Part shown: positions 1 to 11,502 of the stretch, piece after piece
Layout: every line of letters begins with the position of its first letter
How positions within the stretch are numbered: position 1 is the stretch's first letter
Source: Gonatopus flavifemur
Lineage: Eukaryota; Arthropoda; Insecta; Hymenoptera; Dryinidae
NCBI GenBank assembly: GCA_018340375.1
Contig: JAFFJZ010000010.1
Coordinates: 12,400,001 to 12,464,000, forward strand
DNA: 64,000 nt
Direction of reading: 5' to 3'
Notes under the pieces: generated by a model
Databases searched by the model: none
The model's input: the letters and a program-made list of their open reading frames with translations, nothing else
What the model was told of the DNA's origin: nothing
Program-made: the position numbers and the translations under genes

Positions 1-325
1 AACGTAGTTGGAAAGTATTTGGAGCGTGGATTTGAGCGTATACCGAGCGTCAAGTGGAACATCAAGAGTGGTTCGAGCGTATATTTGAAGTCTGTGAAGC
101 GTATCGAAAGAAACAATAATTTCATAGAAACCGGGCTTTACGCCCGGAAGCGTTATTGAAGAGTGGATAGGAAGCATGCAAGAAGCATTAGAAAAGTAAT
201 CTGAAACATTCTTACGCTTCCGTCACTCTTGATAACACGCTTCCCTTCCACCAGGGGTGTTTCAACATTGAAAAGGAATAGTAGGTTCTTCAGTTTTTCT
301 TTGTTTTCAGTTCCTAAAGCGATAA
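1..325. repeat. Partial palindromic repeat at window edge
   Basis: No gene is seen. GAGCGT-type motifs recur in the first 120 bases. A small hairpin CCGGGC-TTTAC-GCCCGG lies at 131-147. The stretch at about 149-175 is the approximate reverse complement of 214-243 (AAGCG...GGAAGC against GCTTCC...CGCTT). The ACCAGGGG near 252 may be the right end of a CCC/GGG foldback element whose left end lies outside the window. Confidence 0.35.
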
Positions 326-827
326 CCCGAAGAGAACATAAAGCTTCAGCGAACGTTCAGATTAGATCTGTATAGATCGGCTCGAAGGTTTATGAAAGCT
401 AACTTTTAGATTCACAAACGTTTGTCAAAGGTACAACGAACGTTGAGATGTCCGCCTCGAAATACGTTCAGGAAACATAGATGGAACGTTCTCTGAAGGT
501 TCATCGAAGGTTTAACGAAGCTCCACAAAAATATCTATACTTATATTAATTTGATCAATTTATATGAAAAATAAATTAATTAATAAACATAAATTATTAA
601 AAATTAATCCAAGTATAGATATTTTTGTGGAGCTTCGTTAAACCTTCGAAGAACCTTCAGCGAACGCTCCATCTATGTTTCCTGAACGTATTTCGAGGCA
701 GACATTTCAACGTCCGTAAAACCTTTGTCAAACGTTTGTGAATCTAAAAGTTAGCTCTAATGAACCTCTGGCCCGATCTATACACATCTGATCTGAACGT
801 TCGCTAAAGCTTCATGTTCTCTTCGGG
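326..827. mobile_element. CCCGAA-type foldback element, copy 1
   Basis: Two arms of about 220 bases are inverted copies of each other, starting CCCGAAGAGAACAT and ending ATGTTCTCTTCGGG, around a short AT-rich centre near 560-600. No coding capacity. A second copy of the same family is at 36751-37253. The flanking dinucleotides (AA/TG) do not match here, so the duplication may have decayed. Confidence 0.85.
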
Positions 828-874
828 TGCTGTGTGAATCAAATAGAAACTGCATGAAATACCCGATGATTTTT

Positions 875-1135
875 TCGGGCGGATAGTGACTGGTTTTTCG
901 GCCTTTGAAATCCGAGTGAAATCAATCAAAAAATATTTTGTCCGGTTTTTACCGGTTTTCCATACTGTGAAATACCGCTTGGATGAAATATTCGAGGGTA
1001 CTTTCCGTCGGATTGTGACTGGTTTTTCGGCTTGTGAAATTCAAGTGAGACCAGGCAAAAAATATTTCGTCCGCGATTGACTGGTTTTCCATACTGTAAA
1101 ATACAGCTTGGATTAAATATTCGAGGGTACTTTCC
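875..1135. repeat. 129-bp repeat, two units
   Basis: Two units spaced exactly 129 bases apart (GATAGTGAC at 882, GATTGTGAC at 1011), each carrying GACTGGTTTTTCGGC. The same unit, with the same 129-base spacing, occurs at 10324-10760, and both loci are preceded by TAGAAACTGCATGAAATACC. The open frame across this repeat is not considered a gene. Confidence 0.8.
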
Positions 1136-1177
1136 AAGGGCATATCCAGGATTTTTTTTTGGGGGTCCACGTTTGAT

Positions 1178-1198
1178 ATGTGTGTGTGTGTGTGTGTG
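1178..1198. repeat. (TG)n microsatellite
   Basis: About ten TG dinucleotides following a short T and G run. Confidence 0.9.
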
Positions 1199-1972
1199 GG
1201 AACAAAGAGAGAGCGTTTCATGAATCATTAATTTATATTGTTACCACGATTAAGAGAGTAACGAAACAAAGAATACAGAAGATCTGTTTATAAATACTTT
1301 AATACATTCATTAACTCATTAAAATGTCTCATATTTAAACAAATTTACAAAAGCATAACAAGGAACAGGTTTGTGATAAAGATAGAAGAGAGTTGGTTTA
1401 AAACCAATAGTATTACATTTTCAGGAGATTCCATAGTGTTAAAATATTTCATACATGAGTACGAAAATCAATATCTCTTATTTGAGATACAATTTGTATC
1501 AATACTTTAAGTTCTTATAAATATTCAATTGATACAATCATTAATATTTTTGGGTCATTATATCAAGCATTAATGAATCTCCAACAGTATCTGAAAATTA
1601 TACATCAAATAAGGCAGCACAAAAGTTAAATGAAAGTTATATTATTGCATTACTTGAATATGCCGAAGAGTTTAAATATTTGAAATCCAAAACATCTCAT
1701 AAATCAATTTCAAATAAATTTATGATTTCATATAAAAATGTAAAAACTGTATAAGAATTCCAAGAGATTCGATCAGCCAAATGGCAAAATCTCATAAAAC
1801 CATATGAAATCAAGTTTATATACTAGATTTTATCTGGTTTCTGTCCTAGAAATAACTACCCAATGAGAACTTTTGGAATATTTGTTATGTCACTTGAGAA
1901 ATCATCTGATTCTGTGTCAGATTCAGAACTTGAATCAGAAGATCCAGAATCATTCGAACAAGCCCGTACAGC
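1199..1972. other. AT-rich stretch without recognised gene
   Basis: No convincing coding frame, RNA gene or delimited element was seen. Confidence 0.5.
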
Positions 1973-2343
1973 ACAACCACCGATCCTCCACCTAGGACTT
2001 CGGTGGACCGGAGGTGGAGAAATGGGAGCCGTGGAAATAAGGGAGAAATAAGGGAGAGTCTCCGTTGAGGCAACGGAGAGGCGACGGAGAAATGTCCGCC
2101 CCCTGTATTTTCGATATAATTCTTATTGGTGCATTTACGTAACCAAATCTGAATGTATGAATTCACGAATTTAAGTTTTACTGAAAATACAGGGGGCGGA
2201 CATTTCTCCGTCGCCTCTCTGTTGCCTCAACGGAGACTCTCCCTTATTTCTCCCTTATTTCCACGGCTCCCATTTCTCCACCAATTCTCCACCTCCAGTC
2301 CACTGAAGTCTTAGGTGGAGGATCGGTGGTTTTGCTGTACGGG
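1973..2343. mobile_element. CCCGTACAGC foldback element, copy 1
   Basis: 371-bp palindromic element beginning CCCGTACAGCACAACC and ending TTGCTGTACGGG, flanked on both sides by AG (2-bp TSD). The arms carry GGAGGTGGAG, TTGAGGCAACGGAGAGGCG and TGTCCGCCCCCTGTA motifs and meet at a roughly 75-base AT-rich loop. Related copies are at 3537-3906, 4277-4532, 30511-30656 and 37779-38612. Confidence 0.9.
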
Positions 2344-2784
2344 AGGGATGAAGATAGCATTCGCAATGCCATTTTCATTTTCCTCCACTTCAATGAGTTC
2401 TTCTCGAACGCGTTTTTGTCTTTTCTGTTGACGTGGATGTGACATTTAAAAGAGTAAATAAGCAAATGACGGTAGTTCATTTACTTTTGATTACTTAAAA
2501 GCGTAGAATAGAAATACCCACCCAAGAATTACTATGATAGGGAGCTCCTAAAATAATACGGTGCAATATCGAAGTAACGTGGTATATTGATGTAAACAAT
2601 GTGAAATATTGATATATGGTGAATATTTCTATGTGATAAATGTTTGATTCGATTGCGTCTCAATTTGAACAGGATTTGAAATAAATAAATGAAATCACAG
2701 ATTTATTGAGAAAATATATTTTGATATTTATTAAATACTAATAATTACACAATGAAAATGTTGAATTTGTAATTGGTGATCTCA

Positions 2785-3055
2785 GAAACCATTCAGCAAT
2801 TTTTTTCTCAATAACTATGGACTTGCGGGAAAATTTTGTAGGAACAAAAAAGTCTCGAAATCAGTCAAACGATACCCTCAAATTTTTTTCAGATTTTTGA
2901 AACAATTTTTCCATTTTCCGGAAAATCAAAAATGTTTTTTTACGGGTCTGAAAAAATTTGAGGGTATTTTGTGACGAATTTTAAGACGTTTTTGTTCTCA
3001 GGAAATTTGTCCTAAAGTCCTTAGAAATCGAGAAAAAAATTGCTGAAGATGAAAA
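2785..3055. repeat. Imperfect hairpin, ~110-base arms
   Basis: CAGCAATTTTTTTCTC near 2794 pairs with GAGAAAAAAATTGCTG near 3033. Pairing continues inward through TACCCTCAAATTTTTTTCAG and its counterpart CTGAAAAAATTTGAGGGTA. No clear termini or TSD were identified. The flanks 2344-2784 and 3056-3536 hold no recognised gene. Confidence 0.7.
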
Positions 3056-3536
3056 GTAAAATTTATTGTTTCGGACGCTTTTTTGTATGGATAAACATTT
3101 TTTTTATTAATCTTAAGCCGATAACTTTCAGTTGACGGTCCATGGACGCGATATTTATCAGTATTAAGTATGTAGAAAAATGCAAAAGCAAACAAAAACA
3201 TGGTCTTGAAAAATTCTGTTTTCAAAAAAACAGTACTTTTGTTTTTATTTGCAATTTTCACAGAAAAAAAACTCATTTTAGGGACTTCTGAACATCACCA
3301 TTCGAAAGAGCGACCTTCAAAACATAGGATACCGTGGCTCAAAAATTTTTCTTCGACCAAATTCATTGTACAAAGAATCTGAAATTTGGTGTCCAAAAGT
3401 GTCCGCTCAGGCGCTAATGGGTTAACCCTACACCAACCATTTTTATCTAAGAAAAAAGTTTAATAATTATTCCAGTCATCCGAATATAGTTCCTCTTTAT
3501 ATAAATCATTCGATCGGTAATTTTTTAATATCCCAT

Positions 3537-3906
3537 CCCGTACAGCACAACCACCGATCCTCCACCTAGGACTTCAGTGGACTGGAGGTGGAGAATTGGT
3601 GGAGAAACGGGAGCCGTGGAAATAAGGAAGAAATAAGGGAGAGTCTCCGTTGAGGCAACGGAGAGGCGACGGAGAAATGTCCGCCCCCTGTATTTTCAAT
3701 GTAATTCTTATTGGTGCATTTACGTAACCAAATCTGAATGTATGAATTCACGGATTTAAGTTTTACTGAAAATACAAGGGGTGGACATTTCTCCGTCGTC
3801 TCTCCGTTGCCTCAACGGAGACTCTCCCTTATTTCTCCCTTACTTCCACGGCTCCCATTTCTCCACCAATTGTCCACCTCCAGTCCACCGAAGTCCTAGG
3901 TGGAGG
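3537..3906. mobile_element. CCCGTACAGC foldback element, copy 2, right end lost
   Basis: Near-identical to 1973-2343 over most of its length (same CCCGTACAGCACAACC start, same loop), but the last ~25 bases of the right arm are missing; the sequence diverges after GGTGGAGG. High similarity suggests recent activity of the family. Confidence 0.85.
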
Positions 3907-4276
3907 GGTACATACATACAGTTCTAACATATCCCATTGTTGAAACCCCTGTTGTTTCCTTGATTTCCATCGTTGGGACATCTGTTTTTTCTGAAACTAT
4001 ACGTAAAAATGTTCACAAAACTAATATGTAATCTAAAACTCATAAGCATTAAAATATCCAAATCATCTGGGGTGTACGACACCCCAGAACGGAGTCCTAT
4101 AGGGTTAAATCTCGAAGAATCACCCCTGAAAATTGCAGATTTTTTTATGAATTCAGTTCCGAGTATTTTGGTGCGAAAAAAAATGTGCTCGGATGGTAAA
4201 TTTGGTATATCATCTCAATGGAATTATTATATTATGAAATACAGCGATTTATTTATAAGCGCTTTTTATAACCTAT

Positions 4277-4532
4277 CCCGATGGGATTCGTCGCCCCCAT
4301 ACAGAATTTGGGTGGAAAATCGGTGAAGGAACTGTTGCTCGAGGGAAATGCGACGTGGTGGCAACGGAGAAATGTCCGGCGTCGATTTTCAAGCGGGCAT
4401 TTCTCCGTTGCCACCATATCGCATTTCCCTCGAGCAACCGTTCCTCCACCGATCTATCTCATCCACCAATTTTTCACCTGAATTCCACCTATGTGGAGGC
4501 GACGGATTCCATCGGTGGTTGTCCTGTACGGG
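4277..4532. mobile_element. CCCGTACAGC foldback element, diverged copy
   Basis: Arms GAGGGAAATGCGA...GGCAACGGAGAAATG and their reverse complement surround a ~25-base loop. The right end reads CCTGTACGGG. The left end appears to have lost ~15 bases just inside CCCG. The flanks are CTAT and TATA, so a TSD of AT/TA is ambiguous. Confidence 0.7.
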
Positions 4533-4578
4533 TATATTCTTCACGATATTAACATAGTTTGCAGGTTCAATATGAGAG

Positions 4579-4881
4579 TCCTGGTGAAAAAATCTCACTG
4601 AAAATTACTGAAATTTTCAGAGATTTTCAGTGAAAAGTTGTTCATAATTTCTCAGAGAGTTTCAGTAATTTCCATAAAAATTTTTAGTGAAAACACTTGC
4701 CTGATAAGAGAATTTTTCAGAATTTTTCGGAGTTTTTCAAAATTTGAAAGAATTTTCATGGATTCTCAGATTATCTCAGATTTTTTCAAAGTCCGTCAGA
4801 GTTTTTTAGTAAGATTCAGAGTTCTGCAGTGAAATTCAGTGAAATTTTCAGAGACTTTCAGAGAAATGTTTTTCAGCAGGG
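4579..4881. mobile_element. CCTGGTGAAAAA-type MITE, copy 1
   Basis: Ends TCCTGGTGAAAAA and TTTTTCAGCAGGG are flanked by AG on both sides. The interior is made of TTTTCAGAG/CTCTGAAA-like words. Same family as 56240-56426. Confidence 0.75.
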
Positions 4882-5069
4882 AGGCCGTATGAAACACAAT
4901 GTCCATTCGCTTTTTCACCGTAGATTCGTGTTTTTGGCTCGGAAAATGCAAATATCGAACGACTTCTGCAAAACTCCTGACCGATCCTCATAAACAATCT
5001 ATTAATCACAGGTAATCAATGATTCAATTGTCCATTAATTTTCCATTCTCGTGAAAATTCGATCGATGA

Positions 5070-5136
5070 GTTCCATTGCATTCTATCAGATCCCATGTGA
5101 AATTTCATGTAGAATCTAATGGAATGCAATGGAACA
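5070..5136. repeat. Short hairpin
   Basis: GTTCCATTGCATTCTA pairs with the ATGGAATGCAATGGAAC side around a ~20-base loop. The rest of 4882-6178 shows no gene or further delimited element. Confidence 0.7.
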
Positions 5137-6178
5137 TATAGATACATCATTTAGCATTGGCAGTAGAGCATATTCAAGGTGATCAGGTTGTCAGATCATC
5201 AAAGTGGGATGAGCCAGGAGGGTTTAATACGAGACTCGGGAATAATAGCAACAGAGAAGAAGCTTTTTTGCTCTGCCCATTGTTAAAATACCAGTGATTC
5301 AACGGCAGAAGTCCTGCGTATTCTATTCCTGCTCAGAGCAAGATAAATAGATGTTTTCCAGAGAAATTCAAGAATACCAGGACACGAACGTCCAAAAGAC
5401 TGACCCTCTTAACAGTAGTGAAAATGAAACAAAACAACTCGACTACTCGCAAGCCTTTCATGTTATTCTCTTCTGCAGCGTACGAGAAATTTCGAAACGC
5501 ATCATTCGTATCATGTTTACATGCTACCTTTAATAATTCTCATAGATTTCATTGACGTAAACTCATTCATGACTCACAACTTTCATTGAGTTCATTCTAA
5601 GGGAACGTACATAAGATTACCCCCTTCAATTGTATCTTGATTATAATCTATCGTCAATTGTATTATCCTCGTAGAGAGAGAAATATGTCATAACAACCGG
5701 TTTCTATGATTCAGTAAATTTTTTTTATTCATATGTAAATCAACTCTCACTTTTTTATTGTATCTTTTTTTCGAATTCGAATGCCAACTTTGTCTTTCCC
5801 ACGGTTGCTCATATGACGACTTTATTTTTACTGCACATTTTTCTTAAGGATGAACGCACAATTACATTTTATAGTTTTTCTATGAAAAATTGCGATGGTC
5901 AAATAGCTAGTGCACTAGCGATTGTTCGAACAATTGGGAACTGGGCAGGTTGATTGGTGCTGTGTAAATCAATGGATTTCACTGATTTGGTTTCAGAGAG
6001 TAATCAAAATCTCATGACGAGCCGAAAACGATCCTTTGAAAACAGCGATTTGGAAATATTTTAAAGTACCAAGCACGTGTTGATTTTATAAGCAAACCTC
6101 GAATCAACGAACGATACGAACTGGACCCAACTGCCTTGTTGAAGGTGCCAGGTAGATCCAAACAAAAAATAGTTCTCA

Positions 6179-9036
6179 CCCAGCCAACAAAATCAAGGCA
6201 GCGCTTCTGGCAGTGGTGCTACCATTCACTTATACAGTTAAAAATCTTCTGTGCATATGTGGCTTCATTTATGTATGGAAATAGGAGCGACTTGGTAGTA
6301 TTTTTATTAGGAGCACTACTTGGTAGCGCTGAGGGAGGGCTACGTTATAAATTGAATCATATATATGTTATGGTAGCATGCAGTCTCACGGTAATGGAAA
6401 AGGTACTACGTTACTCCCACTACCCGACTGGAAATTGTCATCAGGTTAACCCAACATATGATGAGGACCTGACAAGGTCATCCGAAATAAGGAATACCCG
6501 TTACGGTCCTGATCGGGATTAGGTGTGGATGACTCACGTATGGATGACCTCATTTGGTCCTAGTCAGGATTTCCTCAAATTATCCTGAAAAGGTCGAAGT
6601 AGGTTTTCCTCGCTGTATCCGCATCAGGACCTCGTTCGGTCATCCTAAGATCATGGACATAGTTTGATAAACTGAATACAAGAATGTACAGACTTGATTT
6701 CAGATTGTACACTCTTTGATTAAACAAATTTTCCTTCAATAAGAAGGACATGTTTGAACGATTTTCAACTGTGCCTGTTTTTAAATTCAATCCCTTCATT
6801 CCGAACACATTACCTACTTCTGAAAACTGTTGAACAATTTGTTCAATCTATTCTCAATGTGAATTGAAAACTAACTATTTGGGTTTTAATTAGGCGGAAC
6901 TTATGAAAATTGCACAAGATTTTCCACGTTATGCATACAGCGAAAAAACCTTAGCAAACGTTCAACCATCACCAGCGAAATAAGTATTTCATTTAACTTA
7001 TCACAATTCTCATAAGGTTGATTGATTGACTATTCAGCATCATTTTTCTTTCCTACACATCACATCATCTGAGTATTATTCAAAGAGTATATATGAACTG
7101 AATGAATATGTGTTTCGTCATAATCAAATATAAGTTTCGAACAAGTACTCTTCTTTCGTTATGTCTTGATTAATACGCATAAAAAAATCTGTTATTGAGT
7201 GCAAAATGAATTATTGAATCAGTTATCACTGCTGTAATATGTAAAAAATCATAAGTTGCTGATGTGGTGACAATTAATTCTATTCAAATATACAATAATA
7301 TCAACAACGACAATATCTATATGAATATTAATTTACATCAGTATTTCTCGGAAAAAACTCAGAAATCCCAATCATTTTGTAATAATAAAGGTCATGAAGA
7401 ACTCATTCGATCAAAAATATTTCAAGCGAATGTTCAAAATGAAATGCAAAAAACTTGAATTATTCACTTTCAGCTCGACGGATGGTTTTACTTTTCAAAT
7501 TAAAGAGTACTCTTGAAGTTGAAATTTGTTAATTTCAGAAAAAAGCCTCATTTTCTGAGTTGAATTTGTTGTTAGGGTGATGATAAACTTGTAAGAAGAG
7601 TTTGAAAGTTGAGTGGAATCTATATTGATCAGGAAAGTCCAAATCGTGTGGCAAAAGTTAGAAAATCTGTCAACTTAGCTCACGGCGCATGGGCTTTTCT
7701 TCACTAAACCAAATGCTGGCAGGAGAAATTCATCAAAATATAGTGGATTCAAAGTGATGTGAAGTAAGAGAGGACCGAAATATTCATTAGATTTTATTCG
7801 TTCTTATAAACGTTCTAAAAAATAAGAAAAGACTATAGAAGATCCAAAGTGTCGTCTTCCCATATTTTTGTTCCAATAATGTTGTCTCATGTTCCTACAA
7901 ATAAATGTTATTATATTTATGAAACAGGTTCAATACACGTTTTCTCAACCTAACACTAGTTACTGGTGAAAAGATACGAAAATGCACACTCAGAAATGCA
8001 AATCATTGAAACAAAAATATTGAGAGACGATACATTGAGTCATACATAGCCTTACCATATTTATCAACATTTTTATAATAACTAATAAAATTCAATGCAT
8101 GTATCTGTCCTCCCTCACTTCACATCACTTTGAATTCACTATATTTTGATGAATTTCTCCTGCCAGCATTTGGTTTAGTAAAGAAAAGCTGATAGAATAC
8201 CCATGCGCTGTCAGCTAAGTTGACAGATTTTCTAACTTTTGCCACACGATTTGGACTTTCCTGATCAATATAGATTCCACTCAACTTTCAAACTCTTCCT
8301 ACAAGTTTATCATCACCCTAACAACAAATTCAACTCAGAAGATAAGGCTTTTTTCTCAAATTTGAAAATTTCAACTCCAAGAGTGCTCTTCAATTTGAAA
8401 AATAAAACCATCCGACGAGCTGCAAGTGAATAATTCAAGTTTTTTGTTATTCATTTTGAACATTCTTCTGACATATTTTTGATCAAATGAGTTCTTCATG
8501 ACTCATATTTCTTACAAAATCAATATGATCTCTGAGTTTTTGCCTAGAAGTGCTGATGTAAGTATTTGAAGAAAATTCATTTTCACTGCATCAACAAATT
8601 ACGATTTTTTGACACGTTACAACAGCTATGACTGATTCACTTAATCATTTTGCACTTACTAACAGACTTTTTGATACACATTATTCAAGAAATAACTACC
8701 ACACATTTCACAAAAATAATTCATCCATTTGTTGATCACATAAATTTAACCTCACATCTGTCAACCGAACTGCAATTTTCACACAGGCTCATAGATTAGT
8801 TTTGATTTATTTTTGAGGTTTTAGTAAGGAATTCCTCACAAAATCCTAATTAGTCTTTCCTGATGGGGTCCTCATAATAGTGCAGCGTGACATGACTTGT
8901 TAGGTCCTGATGAGGTTGCCTTATCAGGACCTGATCTGGATCAAGGTTTACCTGATCTGGTCCATGGGGTAAATTTCTAGTCGGGTAGCACTGCTAGTAA
9001 CGGAAACGTGAATTTGGAAGCACTTTGCTGGCTGGG
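6179..9036. mobile_element. Outer CCC/GGG element carrying a nested foldback
   Basis: Begins CCCAGCCAACAAA and ends TTTGCTGGCTGGG, flanked on both sides by CA. Between the short arms sits the complete element 6423-8985, so this one inserted earlier. It has no recognisable coding capacity; the open frame at 6136-6522 spans the element boundary and is not credited. Confidence 0.75.
6423..8985. mobile_element. 2.56-kb foldback element, CCCGACT ends
   Basis: Starts CCCGACTGGAAATT and ends AATTTCTAGTCGGG, flanked by TA on both sides. The arms are long inverted copies: for example 7466-7773 against 8109-8430, and AATCAGTTATCACTGCTG near 7217 against its counterpart near 8620. A single-copy loop of about 335 bases lies at 7774-8108. 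Pairing weakens towards the outer parts. A second family member, with the same ends, is 45870-49314. No transposase is visible in arms or loop. Confidence 0.85.
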
Positions 9037-9127
9037 CAGGCTTTGAACGGTTTTTGTTCCAGAAAATCCGGTCAAAAACTGACAAAATCTCTACCTGGTA
9101 TCGTCCGAAATCACCAAATTTGGAATA

Positions 9128-10020
9128 CCAGGTGTACTGGTATGAAATGAGCGCTTTTTTGTGAAAATGAAACACTAATTGCGGATGGGAAAACAAAAAA
9201 AAATTTATTCAAAGTATTGACCATTGCTTTCTACACATTTTGACCACCTTTCTGGCAATTTGTGGATACCACGCCAATAGGAATGTTCGTCTTTTGAAGC
9301 AAACCAATCAGACACCCAATTTTCGACTTCTTCGTAAGAATCGAAGTGCTGCTCAGCCAATGCTCGTCCCATCGTTGAAAACAAATGGTAGTCGGAAGGG
9401 GTCAAGTCTGGTGAATACGGCGGATGGGGTAGCAGCTCCCAACCAAGCCATGCTTTGATTGTATCCTGAACCGGTTTCGCTTTGTGTGCAGGTGCATTGT
9501 CGTGTAATAAAATTACTTTGCCGTGTCTTCTGGCCCATTCTGGTCGTTTTTCGATCAATGAATGGTTCAAATTGATCATTTGTTGTCTTTAGCGATTAGT
9601 ATTAACAGTGTCACCAGGTTTTAGAAACTCATGATACACCACACCTTTTTAGTCCCACCAAACACAGAGCATTGCCTTCTTGCCGAATTGATCTGGTTTT
9701 CCAGTCGATGTTGATGGTTGTCCTGGATTAACCCATGATTTCCTCCATTTAGGATTCTTAAAATAAATCTATTTTTCATCGCCAGTAACAATTCGATGCA
9801 AAACTGATTTTCTTTCGTGTCTTTGAAGCAAAATGTCACAAGTGTTTTTTCGGTTTCCCATCTGTCTTTCATTCAATTCATGTGGCACCCATTTTTCACA
9901 CTTTTGAATCTTTCCCACAGCTTTCAAACGGTCAGAGATTGTTTGTTGTGCAACATTTAACATTGCTGCCATTTGCTCTTGACTTGAATGACTTCTTCAT
10001 CCAATATTGCTTGCAGTTCG
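9128..10020 (-). pseudogene. Mariner transposase remnant, mauritiana-like
   Basis: Reading leftwards from about 10020, the protein shows AILDE..., MAAMLNVAQQTISDRL, the WVPHELNERQ block, HRIVTGDEK, then after frame breaks HDNAPAHKAKP, PPYSPDLTPSDYHLF and the end SNGQYFE at 9205. These match the mauritiana lineage of mariner (DD34D transposases of about 345 residues that bind terminal repeats and perform TA-targeted cut-and-paste). The first ~80 residues are absent, and at least two frameshifts lie between 9580 and 10000. CCAGGTGTACTGG after a TA at 9126-9127 is the surviving terminal repeat. Not functional. Confidence 0.9.
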
Positions 10021-10323
10021 GCCCCTATTCGAAATGTCCGACAGTTCCAGACAAAAAATTGTTTGTCAGGTTTCTAGTCGGTTTTTGTCCCGTACAATTT
10101 CAGATGATACTGACAAAATATATTTCAGCGGCCTCTGATGGGTTCGCCACTTGCTTGATATGTCCGGAAAATCCAGATAGAAAAATTTTTCATCGGGTTC
10201 TTGGTCGGTTTTTATCCCGTTAGATCCTTAACAATGCTGACGAAATATCTCGTGACAGCTTTTCTCCCATTTTGCACGCTATGTAAATCAGATAGAAACT
10301 GCATGAAATACCCGAGGGTTTTT
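10021..10323. repeat. Degenerate repeat upstream of the 129-bp array
   Basis: Short motifs shared with the 129-bp unit (TCTAGTCGGTTTTTGTCCCG, repeated as TCTTGGTCGGTTTTTATCCCG-like) occur at about 10070 and 10200. Followed by TAGAAACTGCATGAAATACC, which also precedes the unit at 841. Confidence 0.5.
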
Positions 10324-10760
10324 TCCGTCGGATAGTGACTAGTTTTTCGGCCTGTGAAATCTGAGTGAGATCTATCGAGAAATGTTTTGTCCGGTTTTGA
10401 CCGGTTTTCCCTACTGTAAAATACAGCTTGGATGAAATATTCTAGGACAATTTCCGTCGGATAGTGACTAGTTTTTTGGCCTGTGAAATCTGAGTGAGAT
10501 CTATCGAGAAATATTTTGTCCAGTTTTGACCGGTTTTCCCCACTGTAAAATACAGCTTGGATGAAATATTCTAGGACAATTTCCGTCGGATAGTGACTAG
10601 TTTTTTGGCCTGTGAAATCTGAGTGAGATCTATCGAGAAATATTTTGTCCGGTTTTGACCGGTTTTCCCTACTGTAAAATACAGCTTGGATGAAATATTC
10701 TAGGACAATTTCCGTCGAATTGTGACTGGTTCTTCGGCTCGTGAAATCTGAGTTTAAATC
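10324..10760. repeat. 129-bp tandem repeat, about 3.4 units
   Basis: TCCGTCG recurs at 10324, 10453, 10582 and 10711, exactly 129 bases apart. The first three units are almost identical (GGATAGTGACTAGTTTTT, TACAGCTTGGATGAAATATT), the last is diverged. Homologous to 875-1135. Confidence 0.93.
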
Positions 10761-10801
10761 TATTCACCTAAAAATGATCCTGTTCACCCCGTTTTACGGT
10801 A

Positions 10802-11087
10802 CCCATATAGCACACGAAGAATGCTTTGTGAAGGACAAGAAAAGAATTCTTTGAGAACTATTTTCGAACCAATGAATTCAGAAAGAGCTCTGAATGAGTT
10901 CAATGTTTAGGAAATTAACGAATTCTTTAAGGATACTGAAACAATTCTTCCAGTATTTTTAGAGACCTCGTTAATGTCTCAAACATTGAACTTTTTCAAA
11001 GCTCGTTATGAATTCATCAGTTCGAGGAGAGTTTTCTAAACATTCTATTCTCGTTCTTAGAAGGAAATTCTTCTTGTGTTATATGGG
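10802..11087. mobile_element. CCCATATAGCACA foldback element
   Basis: 286-bp hairpin: CCCATATAGCACACGAAGAA at the left and TTCTTCTTGTGTTATATGGG at the right, with arms of ~130 bases (TCTTTGAGAACTATTTTCGA and counterpart). Flanking dinucleotides TA and TG do not match. Confidence 0.8.
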
Positions 11088-11502
11088 TGAATTGTACGTA
11101 GATATGATTTGTCAGACTTTGACTGGTTTTTCAACCTTTGAAATCCGAATAGTGAAACCCGAAGCCTCAAAGATCGTTTTATAAACGTAGATCAAATGTA
11201 TGAGTATTCGAATGTTTCAAGAACCTTTACAAAACGCATATTAACCTAAAGTAAATCTACCTCACCTGAAGAGATTGTGTCGTCTTAGGGCATCGAATAA
11301 AAAATTCTTACAAACATATTTCGTTCAAAATTGACGGGTTTTGTGTATCGTAAAATTGCAGTTAGAAGCCGTATAAGGTATTTTTCCACATATACATTAT
11401 CCCAAGGTAACTCTTTTTCCATCCTGCTAAATCGAAACAGCGAGGTAAGTAAGGCGAAGAAACATTGTTTCAGGGATGATCTTCCCTTCGAACTACCTTG
11501 TA

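Noticed and set aside
326..827. 2-bp duplication for CCCGAA copy 1
   Set aside because: Flanks are AA and TG, so no duplication is claimed here although copy 2 has TT/TT.
886..1228. Open frames on both strands
   Set aside because: They translate the 129-bp repeat and the (TG)n tract.
9240..9458. Plus-strand frame in the mariner remnant
   Set aside because: Antisense shadow of the minus-strand transposase; the same applies to 11789-12100, 19084-19332 and 46509-46944.
10324..10760. Regularly spaced repeats resembling a CRISPR array
   Set aside because: The full 129-bp unit repeats without unique spacers; it is a eukaryotic tandem repeat.
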